Below, piece by piece: positions 21,061 to 31,754 of a stretch of DNA of 64,000 nucleotides; positions within the stretch are counted from its first letter, which is position 1; each line of letters begins with the position of its first letter. A program made the position numbers and the translations under genes. The stretch is from Portulaca oleracea (Eukaryota; Streptophyta; Magnoliopsida; Caryophyllales; Portulacaceae), in contig CM055875.1 in the NCBI GenBank assembly GCA_029582165.1, positions 961,001-1,025,000 on the forward strand, given 5' to 3'. The notes under the pieces are model-generated. The model saw nothing but the letters and a program-made list of their open reading frames with translations. It had not been told where the DNA came from and did no database searches.

Positions 21061-21782
21061 TTCCTTGAATAATAGAATTTAAGATGGGAATCAAAAACCA
21101 CAGTTAGATTAATTGTCTTGAAAAACCAATACGGCAGTTAACCTACATCAATAACAGAACAATAAGAAGCATCTGATGTTTCTTTTTCAAATCCAATAAA
21201 ATGATAACAATTGTCTCGAAAAACTACATGAATCATAACTCCATTTTACCGTTAGAAATCTAACTGTTACAAATTCTTCAAACAGATAAATACCAACATT
21301 CTGACAATTAAAGATGGGAAACAAAATCCACTCCACAGTTACATCAACAAAATACACAGATAGATATCGACACTAACCTCCAAATAAAATAGAAGGAAAA
21401 AAATCCAAGAACATCATCCACATATAAATACCAACGTTCTGTGCAAGAGAAGAAGGGGGAAATCAGATTATCAGAATATAATCCAAATTAAATACGGTAA
21501 TCCACACTGACCTCCATTTTCAATTTTTTACATAATTCCCACATATTGTCAAAACCCAGAAACCAAAAATTTACCTTTTAGAATATATGGAAGATGGAAA
21601 CCAGATAATCCGCAATTATTGTAGATGGAAACCAGAAAATAGGATACCCATGGAATAGAATACCCTAAACCCAGATGGAAACCAAATAATTCGCACAAAT
21701 TGTAATGGAAACCAAATTCGATTTAAGGGGTTGAAGAATTGGGGTTGAGAAAATGGGGTTTCGGTTTAGATGCCATAGATAC

Positions 21783-21821
<39 letters not shown>

Positions 21822-22380
21822 TCGAGGGGGAGAGAGGGAGAAACAGAGTGACAGAGAGAGAAAGATTGGGGTGCGTGGGGGCTTCAGAGAGTTAAAGGGG
21901 CTTTTTTCAATTGCAAGAACTAGGGTTTTGGGGAAACAAGATGAAAAGTGGGCGGGAATGTGGGTAGGGGTTTTGGGGAGAGAAGTCAAGTGGGCGGAAT
22001 GGGGTAGACGATCTTGGCCGTCACATTTTAATCAATCTGACGGTCAATATTGACGATCATTTCAACGGTCAGCAATCCATGTCCCAAATCACTGACCAAT
22101 CAATATCAAATACAAGGATTGTTATATTTTAATGATCATATGCTACATATAAATTACAATGATGGTTTTACTAATTATAATAAATCAATGACATAAAATT
22201 TATTAATTTGATACAATTGTTTGAAATTTTACTAATTTCATTCAATCTTTTTATTAATTTATTAAATTAATCCCTAATCCCTATTTTTATTAATTTTCAA
22301 TATTATTTTAATGACTAATGTATTTGTTTATTAATTTTATTGTCCCCTTCTCTAATTTGTAGATTTTAATCGCTACAATC
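21061..22380. other. Non-coding stretch upstream of the FAR1-related pseudogene
   Basis: AT-rich sequence with repeated GATGGAAACCAGA-like words (21590-21715) and a (GA)n microsatellite at about 21786-21820, followed by a G-rich part to 22060. ORFs across the GA repeat are low complexity. It may hold the promoter and leader of the next gene. Confidence 0.4.
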
Positions 22381-25242
22381 ATGGGATCCCGACAAATAGA
22401 CTTGAACGAGGATTGTGACAGTGATTCCGAGTATGATCCGTTAGAGGAGTTGTTGAAAGATGATGACGTACCGACTGGTGACGGTAATTGTAACGACTTA
22501 TTTCGTGATTTATTCGAAGATGAACACGATGTTGGTATACCCGACTTTGAGGCGGATGATGGGTTGGGTGGCGGTTTCATGCACGTAGATGATGTGGATG
22601 ACACGACTATTCTCGATGTTGGTGATGTCACTGCCCCTTTTTTGAGGATGGAGTTTGATTCGGTCGCGGAATTTGAAATCCACATGCATGAGTACGGTCG
22701 TGCCAATGGGTTCCAAGTACGTATTAGGAGCTCCCAAAAGTTACCTACACAACATACCACGGAAAATGAAGCAGTCTACAAGAGGCTAAGGATGGTTTGC
22801 ACAAAACATGGCATGTTCAAGTCAAACTGTTCAAATCCAAACCGATCATCTAGCACTTCTATCACCGGGTGTGGTTTCAAAGTCACCGCCACATTCCAAC
22901 AAAAAAGCGGCAAATACAAGTCGACAAAAACCACAACCACGAGTGTAATCCTACAGACATGAAATACATGCGAAACTACAAGTTCATAAGTTTCGGGCAT
23001 CGGAGGAGGATGATAAATAACGACACGGCCGGCGTGTCGATTTCCAAGAACTTCAACTATAGTGCGGTACAATACGGTGGGCATGATCAAGTTCCTTTCG
23101 ACGAGAGAGATTGCCGCAACGTTATCAGCAAGGTAAGGAAACTCGCATTGCAAGACGGAGACTTCAAGGCGATGAGGGAACATTTTCACGAGATGAGGTC
23201 GAGTAACTCCAACTTTTTCTTCATGTATGACACCGACGACGTCGAAACTTTGAGGAACGTATTTTGGGCGGATGGGAAGAGCAGAGCAGCTTGCGAGGAC
23301 TTCGGGGACGTTGTGTCGTTCGACGCGACTTATGTGTCCAACTGGTATAAGATGTCATTCGCTCCTTTCATTGGAGTTAACAATCACGATATCCATCCAC
23401 CTGCTCGGTATCGTTGTTGGCTGAAGAAGAAGCCGATAACTTCATATGGTTGTTTGAGACGTGGTTGAAGTGCATGTCAGGGAAAGCACCAACCGCGATC
23501 GTAACATATCATTGCCAATCCATAGGTCATATTTAATAATTCTATTCTACTTTTTTTATATGCACTTAAGTTTTCCACGTAATTGACATTTTGTAACAAG
23601 TTAAATGTTTGACGTGTAGGCAAGGCTATCACAAAGGTATTTCCAAATGCGCGACACAGATGGTGCATATGGCACGTGATGAAGAATGCGAAGAAACATC
23701 TATGCAACAAACCAGAGGGGAATGATATTCTTCGAGGGATCAGATATACACTTTACGATTCTCTTGATATCGAGGAATTCGAAGAAAAATGGAAACAGTG
23801 GGTTGACACGTACGGCCTACACAACTCCAACTGGTGGAATGACATGTACGATAAAAGGCATAGATGGGTCCCCGTATACTTTAAGGACGAGTTTTGGGCA
23901 GGAATGTCAAGCACTCAAAGAAGTTAGGGAATGAACTACTTCTTCAAAGGATTCGTGAATGTCAACACCACACTCAAACAATTTGTTGATCAATTCAGAT
24001 TTGCTCTAGCAAAGAGAGTCAGAGAAGAGGACAAAGAAACATTCCGTTCAAAGGATAAACCAGTCCAATGTACATCGGACTTTTTTTATGAGCATGTATT
24101 CCAGCAACGAGACACTTCAAACAAGTTTGTTGAGCTTCAAAACGAGGTGAAAAGTCTGATTTATGTTGTGAACGCCGAGAAGACACATGACGACGAGAGG
24201 ACATGCACTTACGAGGTGATTCTTAGGAGGCCACCATCGAAAGAAATCACAACTCGACGATCCAGGTTTACCGTCATAGTAGATAGGGAGACCCTAGAAA
24301 TGAAGTGTGACTGCAAGAAGTTTGAGTTCAAGGGAATATTGTGCTGCCACATACTGCGTGTTTTTGGCGAGGAGGGACTGGATTACGTTCCGGAAAGGTA
24401 CATTCTCGACCGGTGGAGGAAGGACTTGCCGAGAAAACATCTAATAATTAAAGTTTCGTACTATGAACTGCACCGGTCCAAAACAAAAGAGGTTATCCGA
24501 TTTGAAAAATTGCAAAGTGCATTCGAGCCTGTTTCGACGCTGGCCATGATGGACGAGAAAATGTTCAAACAGATGATCACGGCTCTTTCAGAGTTGACTA
24601 AGAAGGCACCATCCATTATAGGGGACCGTAATGGGATCGTGTCCCAGTGCGTAAACAAGATCGGTAGAACATACGGTAGGAGGCCTGCCGAGGAGGGAAC
24701 TTCTCGAACGGGTGCCAATGACAACACCAACGACTCTATCCATGTGAGCGACCCCGTCGATAAAAGGGGTAGAGGTAGGAGACAGTCAAGGAGAGCAGGT
24801 TATCACAATGAACAGCCCCGTAGCAGAAGGAGAACACAACAAACGCCTCTGACCTCCAGTGTTCCACCATGCTTCCAAATGCCACCTGGCGCCATTGTTC
24901 ACCCAGGGTTCCAAATGACACCTGGCTTTCGGTATCAAATGCCGCAAGAATCTAACGCTCCAAATGGGTTCCAAATGTACCCCCAGGTAATGTAATAGAA
25001 CCCTTTTATTTTACAAAGTAATGATTATCAAAAAATTCACATTACAAATAATTTTTCACCTATAATTATGCAGGTCTTGTTCTACAACCCCGTAACTATT
25101 CCTCCTACTCATTTTACGCCGGTAAGATTATTATTTGATATAACCGCATTCTGTCAATGATGTATGTCAAGTGCATTAAACCTAACAATATTTATACACG
25201 CAGGGTCATGATCAAACACATCATTCCAAACAAACAAAATGA
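22381..25242 (+). pseudogene. FAR1-related (FRS, MULE-derived) gene, broken
   Basis: FAR1-related proteins are domesticated or still mobile MULE transposases. The frame from 22381 has an acidic N-terminus and a FAR1-type zinc-binding region (FDSVAEFEIHMHEYGRANGF ... CTKHGMFK ... ITGCGFKVTA). A shift near 22950 continues to VISFDA-type transposase residues (DVVSFDATYVSNWYKMSFAP) at 23320-23385, a shift near 23440 follows, an intron at about 23528-23620, and the core resumes (ITKVFPNARHRWCIWHVMKN). A TAG at 23925-23927 replaces an expected Glu. The last large frame (to 24986) holds the SWIM zinc finger (CDCKKFEFKGILCCHIL) and a basic, PPG/FQM-repeat tail. Two short 3' exons (25075-25121, 25204-25242) are inferred from splice sites. 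Two shifts and one stop mark it as inactive. Confidence 0.75.
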
Positions 25243-26416
25243 ACATGAAGATGATGAAGATGAAGATGATGGGCTTAGTTTGTAGATTAGGGAAATGGGT
25301 TTATATATGCTAATAATTTGTAGTTCATTATGAAAGTCATGTAACATATGGATTTATGCAACATTTTATTGTTTATTTCAATTTCATTTTCAATCAATGG
25401 AAAGGATGAATCCATGCTGAGCATACTACTTCTATTTAACAATATTCTACTAATGACAAATAAATAAATGTTAGTAAGAATACAAATTGAATAATATATC
25501 AGTGACTTGAAATGTTAGTAAGAATACGAATTGGGACAAAAAAAATTGTTACTAAGAATACAGATTTGGACAAAAAAAATGTCAGAAATTTTAGTAACAA
25601 TAGAGATTGGGAGATTGAGACAAAAATAAATACAAATTGATTGAATAATAAATAAGATTACAACTTGCTTCTTTCCAGCATACAGATTTTATGAAAGTTG
25701 TACATTTCAATTATACAAATATAAGTAATACTAGCCAGAAAAAACTCCATATATCTGTAAGGCACAACCTTCAATCCATGGATTCTCCATCTCAAATTAG
25801 GCATCACATCAACTAGACAACTCCACTACAAGGTTTTGAACACACATAAAAAAACTAGTAATACCTAACATTTGCTAAACAGATTTGCATCCAAATATCA
25901 TATTTGCTAAACAGATTTGAAAAAAAAAATACATTAACTCTATCTACTTTATTTGCTATACAGATTTGCATCCAAATAGTTAAACTGATTATATTATTGT
26001 CCTGACTATTGTAAAAGGGGACCATATACCCAGAATCAACAAGATTTCAAGGATTAAAATAGCCCTAGTCTATCTTAAAATTTCAAAAATAACATCACAA
26101 ACAATTTTTTTTTTTTTTGTCAAAACATAACACCAGAGTTTGTAATGAAATATCGAAAATGCCTGTTCAAATCCCTCCAACACCCTCCCAACTTAACCCT
26201 AAAAAAACATAAAACATGCAAATTCAGACATGACCCTTCTTTTCCCACAACAAAATCAATTATGCCTTAATTACTTTTCACCATGCAGATTTATGATCAA
26301 AATTTAAATCAAAGAAATCCCCTTATAAATACTACTACCTCTTCTACATTTACCATCTCATACAAACGCATCTCTTCTTCCATTATCTTTCAAACACATT
26401 CTTTTGCCCAAATCAA
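25243..26416. other. AT-rich spacer with the promoter of the split ORF
   Basis: No coding region seen. Short duplicated phrases (GTTAGTAAGAATAC near 25470 and 25511; TTTGCTAAACAGATTTG near 25870 and 25902). A TATA-like CTTATAAATAC at about 26321-26331 lies ~90 bp upstream of the ATG at 26417. Confidence 0.5.
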
Positions 26417-26482
26417 ATGGATTCTCCTAACTCAACCATGAAACTTCCAGCCACCCAAACCACCGAAAATGACAATGTTCAT

Positions 26483-27914
26483 TGTTCGGTTGTATATTTT
26501 TGTGGTTTTAAGTTAAGGTTGTCGGTCCACAGGGATGGGTGTTAGGTTTGATTTAGGTAATTGGTTTGTGTAAAGGGGTTTTTCTCAATGCGGAAAGCGA
26601 TAAATTATGTAAAGAAAGCATTTAAATCTAACCTATACATGATAATAATAAAGAAAGCAATTAAAAGAAAGCAATAAAGAAAGCACTTAAAGATGAAAGC
26701 GATTAAAATGCATGAATGAAGACAATGAATGAACAACGAAATTGGGAACGAGAAATTATACCTTTGATGACTAATCTTTAATAAGCCTTCAATCTACACT
26801 TGAATTTCCCCCGAACAAACAAGAAATTGTGGTTTGGATTACCAAGAATCCCCCAAATTCTCACTAGTAAGTAGAATTGGAGTTCCTTGACCCTCCTCCC
26901 CACTAAAAATGGAGTTGATTGTGGCTAACACTATAAAGCTTGGAAAACAAGTCAACAATGGAGATTAGAGAGGAGAGAGAGAGAGAGAGAGAGAGAAAGC
27001 TTGTAAAACTTCAATGGAAACTTGCTTGAATTGAGAAAGCTTGAGAAAGTTTGAATACAAATGCTAGAAATCAATGAAAGCTTGAAGAACAATGAAGAAC
27101 AATTGAAAACTTGAAGAACAATTAAGAGAGATTAAAGCAAATAAAGGAAAGCAATTAAATCTAATTCTACTCCTAAACTACCTAGGCTAATTGATAATTT
27201 GGATTAATACAAGTGGGTATTTATAGAAGAAGGAAAAATACAACCCCAAAACCCTAGAACAATCGCAGCACGCGCGTCTGCAGACAGTGTGGCTCGGGCG
27301 AGCAGAAATTTGGCTCGGGCGAGCAAGCGTTCTGGCTGGTGTTTTGTTGCTCGGAACCCTTGCTCGGGCGGCGAGAAATTTGGCTCGGGCGAGCAAGCGT
27401 TAAGCGATTTCCTGCCGACTTCAAACACGCATAACTTCTTCATCCGAACTCCGTTTTAGGCCCGTAAGATATCGATGGAAAGCTCTCGGTGTGTACTTTA
27501 AGCTCCCAAAATTTCAGAGCCATCGGAGTTGTAACGAAGGAGTTATGACCCAAAGGGTGAAGGCACACGTATTTCAAACCTTTAAGTTTGTACCGTTCCC
27601 CTGTTTGCGCCAATCTTGATATGGAATTTCCGACTTCGGTTTCGCCTCGGCTCTCGGCTCGGGTTGACTTGGTTTGACTCGGATCTCGGCTCGGGTTGAC
27701 TTGGTTTGACTCGGGTCTCGGCTCGGGTTGACTTGGTTTGACTCGGGAAATAGCTCGGGATTCCCTAAAAACCTTCAATTAAGCCCAAACTTCTTCTAAC
27801 TCCTTATTTTCCTACAAAACACCAAATCATTATATCTAATATATAAATAGGGGTTAAAACAAGCAAATATACCCTATAAAAGAGAAGAAATTCGGCTCGA
27901 AACGAGGCCGAACA
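26483..27914 (-). repeat. 3' LTR of the minus-strand element
   Basis: 1432 bp. In element sense it has three ~30-bp tandem units (CGGCTCGGGTTGACTTGG-type, 27651-27750), an array of CTCGCCCGAG palindromes (27289-27395), a TATA box (TCTATAAATACC, about 27218-27229) and a (GA)n run (26970-26996). Confidence 0.9.
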
Positions 27915-29857
27915 CCACTCCAACACAAGGGTTTGCTCGCCCCGAGCAAACTAAAAACGAAGAAAAGGACTAAAAAGAAAAACTAAAAACCTAACTCACT
28001 TTCGCAGGAATCGCGGATGCATTTAGCATGCATCAAGCCCTTTAAACCGGCCGGGTGGACGAGGTAGGTCTCGTGAGGGTTTATAGCAACTATACCCACA
28101 AAAGCCCGAGAAAAAGAAAAAGGGGAGAGAAAAAGAAGTGAAAACCTAAAAACGAAACGAAACAAAAGCAGAGAAGATATTCCCGTCCCCAATCATGCAC
28201 CTAGTTCCCCATTCCGCCTCAACAATCAATTGGAAGAAGTAAGTATAAACAAATTGAGACATGAAGGTTGGAAAACTGCCAATCTTTAAGATTTTGAACC
28301 AAAACACTTCCTGATGAGCAAAACACCTCGTGCATATGTCCAAGTGGGCTCTAGTCGGTCCTTCCTGTCCTAAACCAGACAATCAGAGTTAGAGTTGTGC
28401 TCATGCTCAAGCTCGGGATTATCTATCCTACTTCACTCTTGGTTTTTCTTTTAACCTCTCTTTTCTTTCTTTTTCTTACTTTGCTCTCTTTTCTTTTTTT
28501 ACTTTTCTCTTTCTTACCATTATTTTGCTCAACTCTTTTTTTTCCTTTTTCTTGCTTCGCTCTTTTCTTTCTTTTTCAAAACCTACGCTCTTTTATTTCC
28601 ACTCAATCCGTTTTGTGTCTTTTAGAGCGTTTGTGTCGGGTTTTGCGGGATTTAAGCACCGACCTTCGCAAAGGGTTACCCTCCCTGCTGGGTTTCTCCA
28701 TACGTGAGTCATTGCACTTAAGGGGCATAGGGTGCCGATCCACCCAAACCAACCCATGACGGTAGGCCCGACAATAATTATTTAATGCATTAATTAAGAG
28801 CTTAAGCAATTGAACAACTAAAACCGTCTAACTTAGGTAAGAATTCACAGTCAAAGCGTGTAAGAATTGAGGATTCCGCTTTCCCATTCCATGTAAAGGT
28901 CTAATAGAGATAATTCATGGCAAAAATCCTTCCTAAGGCCCATCATTATTCATACCGGCCGCTTCCAACTGATTAAATCAGCCGATTAGACAACTATCTA
29001 CACACTGTGAATGGAAACATCCTCAAAAAGAAAAACAACTTTTGGGTCTTTCACAACATTTATCCCCTTTTTATTTTCTTTCACACACAAAATATTTTTA
29101 GATTTTTGGACACAAACTAAGAAAAACAAAAACAAAAGACTCAAAAAACTAGGTGATGTACCCATGACAAATGGAAAATAGCACCCCCACTCCAACACAA
29201 GACATCACAATGTCTCCATCATGAGAAGGGTGTCACAAGTAAGGTAGAAAACCAAGAAAAGCATATATACAAAACACTTATCACATAAAAAGCGGTGGCA
29301 ACCCGAGCCCACACGGCTCCAACAACAATATAATCCCAACATTCACATTCAAGGGGTTCGCCACCCAAAAAGAAAACCAAGCATGCAACATGGATCATCG
29401 ATATATTCACATAAAGAGAGTGGAAAGAGATTACCTCGAGGTCTTCAATCAAGCATGTTCAATCCACGATCCAAGGAACATCACACCAAGGTTAGAAATA
29501 AACAAGAAAAGCATACTATGTGTGATGGTTCACATGCAAGATCAAAAGGAAAAACAAACTATACAAGACACTAAGGACTAATGAACTAAGAAAACAAACT
29601 AAAATATTTACAAAACGACTCTTTTTTTTTCTTAGACTCGAAAACTGGAATGCAAACTACCCTCCCACTCCCACACAAAGAGGTTGCCGTATACTCAAAT
29701 GGAAACGGAAGTAGGTAAGCAAGCACCCCAAAATAAAAGAAAATGAGACACACAAAAATAAAATAAAAGAAGAAAAGAAAACCGACTCACTAAATATACA
29801 CAAAAGGTGAGGAAGGATATTACCTCGAAGGCATCTTATCAATAAGCTTATTCCTTC
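27915..29857 (-). other. 3' non-coding region of the minus-strand element
   Basis: About 1.9 kb with pyrimidine-rich tracts and no supported ORF. A purine-rich motif (GTGTTGGAGTGG in element sense) touches the 3' LTR at about 27915-27927 and is the likely polypurine primer. Close variants recur near 29190 (GTGTTGGAGTGGGGG) and 29670 (GTGTGGGAGTGGGAGG). Confidence 0.6.
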
Positions 29858-30946
29858 TCACCTCACGATATCGGGCACCAAGTCAGAACCATTCAACGCC
29901 CGGAGTAACAAATCATGCATCCTCTCATGCATCTCAGAATGGTGGTGGTAAGAGCACACTCGCAATAGCACATAAACAAACATAAGTGCCCTTAACAATT
30001 TATCAAATACCTTAGAAAAGTCATAGAAATGATGAAATGCATGAATATACAAGACTTTCCTAGGCATAGTGAAAGAAGATATGACAAAAGGGTCCTCCCG
30101 TTGACTCGCAAATGGAAATTGAGTATACAAATCAACGGAAGGAGGCAATACAACACTTTCATGGACATGCTCATGAGAAGACTTGGATGCAAACAATGGT
30201 TCAAACTCAATTTCCATGCAATTTTCATCAATCACAAATTCCAAATCTCCACTCTCATCCGAATAATCATTATAATCGTCAATAGGTGATAAGGAAAACA
30301 GAGGGTTAGACCACATCACAACACTCCCAATATCACACACAACCACATCTTCATCTTCATCAATATCAGACTCACTAGAAGAACTATCAACATCAAAAGA
30401 CAAAGGTGCATCATCCAAAGCAACATCAAAAGTGAAAGTAGAAGGTCCAGGGTCATAACTCATCGTGAATGACTCATAAAGCATGTTATCATCAAAAGCA
30501 TCATTGTCAACAACCAAGTTCAAACAATCATGATCATTCCCCAAAGAATTATGCTCATCATCACAGGTATGCACATCAATGGACTCACATACAAGGGTAG
30601 CTAATGCCCCACTAATGCAATGATCCTCAATGAAAGTGAACAAATCGTTATCAAGCACACATTCAATCACAACAGATTCAATTTCACTCTCAACAAGACT
30701 ATGCTCAATTACATCATGGCATTCACTAAACTCAATCTTTTCTTCACATAAAGGCATGGACAGCGGTGTGGACAATGGTTCATCATCAAGCATGTAATCA
30801 TCAAGTTCTTCATCATCACACACAGAATCAACCAGTTCCTCATGCTCACTAGGTGGGGCTAGAGCTAAGGAATCACTAAGTAGTCCAAGGCATGGTCGGT
30901 TATAATAGTCATCATCCTCATCATACACAGAAAAATCAACTTGCAT
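29858..30946 (-). CDS. Acidic 362-residue accessory ORF of the non-autonomous element
   Basis: Unrecognised protein. It is extremely rich in Asp, Glu and Ser (EDDDYYNRPCLGLLSDSLAL; SSSSESDIDEDEDVVVCDIG), with Cys-Asp pairs and alternating acidic/hydrophobic stretches over residues 1-280. The last ~80 residues are different: basic and hydrophobic, with KVLYIHAFHHFYDFSKVFDK and a possible membrane or amphipathic segment (LLRALMFVYVLLRVC), then His/Met-rich HHHSEMHERMHD. The frame is fully open in a young element, which suggests selection or recency. No zinc knuckle, gag, protease or polymerase motif is visible. It could be an envelope-like or gag-modulating accessory protein, but that is speculation. 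Confidence 0.55.
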   Translation of the reverse strand: MQVDFSVYDEDDDYYNRPCLGLLSDSLALAPPSEHEELVDSVCDDEELDDYMLDDEPLSTPLSMPLCEEKIEFSECHDVIEHSLVESEIESVVIECVLDNDLFTFIEDHCISGALATLVCESIDVHTCDDEHNSLGNDHDCLNLVVDNDAFDDNMLYESFTMSYDPGPSTFTFDVALDDAPLSFDVDSSSSESDIDEDEDVVVCDIGSVVMWSNPLFSLSPIDDYNDYSDESGDLEFVIDENCMEIEFEPLFASKSSHEHVHESVVLPPSVDLYTQFPFASQREDPFVISSFTMPRKVLYIHAFHHFYDFSKVFDKLLRALMFVYVLLRVCSYHHHSEMHERMHDLLLRALNGSDLVPDIVR

Positions 30947-31077
30947 TTCAGGACTAAAAGATGATGAATGACCTACTTGACATTCGAATCAACCATTTGT
31001 GAAGACGGAGTTTCTACCCTATGATTACTCATGGACAAATTCACGCATATACTCATTCATGTTCACACATAATTTTT

Positions 31078-31569
31078 CTACTTAGCCTCGAAGGAGGCCA
31101 CGTAGCTGCAAACAAGAAATTGAACTATGATACGGCGAATCACACAAGGAACAAACGGAAGTAGACTCATCGGCACTTTGGGAAAGTTCATGATTTTCCA
31201 CATATTCCCATTATAAGAGTGATCATCAACATACACGGGGTATTCACATGATTGTTCAGTTTCGGTCCCAAAGGGTGGTGCATAAGGAGGATGGAAGCTA
31301 GGACTAACATTTTGTTGTTCAAACTCATAGGAATCCCTAGACAACCATTCAAGTAACTCCCATGCTGGTTCTTCTCCTAAACTGGAAAACCCGTAATATT
31401 CTAAAAGGTTTTGGGTCTCATAATTCACACCCTCATTCACAATTCCCAAAAGATCTAAAGTATCATAGAAGACACCATATAATTCACATTGAGCACGATA
31501 ATCATGTAATCTAGCAAAATACCTCCAAAATATTTCATGCTCAAATTGAGGGAATTGGGGACTATCCAT
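31078..31569 (-). CDS. 163-residue accessory ORF of the non-autonomous element
   Basis: First ORF after the leader, beginning about 170 bp inside the primer site. It is acidic and aromatic-rich (PQFPQFEHEIFWRYFARLHD; LLEYYGFSSLGEEPAWELLE), with a more hydrophobic C-terminus (LLPFVPCVIRRIIVQFLVCS). It takes the place of gag in the full element but shows no gag motif or zinc knuckle. A 131-bp gap separates it from the acidic ORF downstream. I do not recognise the family. Confidence 0.5.
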   Translation of the reverse strand: MDSPQFPQFEHEIFWRYFARLHDYRAQCELYGVFYDTLDLLGIVNEGVNYETQNLLEYYGFSSLGEEPAWELLEWLSRDSYEFEQQNVSPSFHPPYAPPFGTETEQSCEYPVYVDDHSYNGNMWKIMNFPKVPMSLLPFVPCVIRRIIVQFLVCSYVASFEAK

Positions 31570-31735
31570 AACTCTCTTTTTTCTATTTTTCTAATTTTCT
31601 ATTTTTTTTCTTTTCTTTTCTCACTTTTTTTTTCGATATTCAATTTTTTTTTTCGCTACATTTTTTCTAGCATAATCAAGAAAGCAATAAACTATGTACA
31701 CACAAACCAATAGCCTAATCTACCAAATAACGTCA

Positions 31736-31753
31736 TCCCCGGCAACGGCGCCA
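31736..31753 (-). promoter_or_regulatory. tRNA-Asp primer binding site of the minus-strand element
   Basis: Minus strand reads TGGCGCCGTTGCCGGGGA, identical to the site at 11053-11070, one base inside the 5' LTR. Confidence 0.9.
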
Positions 31754-31754
31754 T

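Noticed and set aside
21723..22053. ORFs on both strands across the GA repeat
   Set aside because: Repeat-driven Arg-Glu and Ser-Leu runs without homology or splice context.
27187..27778. Minus-strand ORFs inside the LTR (also 32700-33038)
   Set aside because: They read through the CTCGCCCGAG array and tandem units, and span the LTR promoter; repeats, not genes.
28397..28759. Plus-strand ORF of 120 codons rich in Phe and Leu
   Set aside because: Antisense to the 3' non-coding region of the minus-strand element and driven by T-rich tracts.
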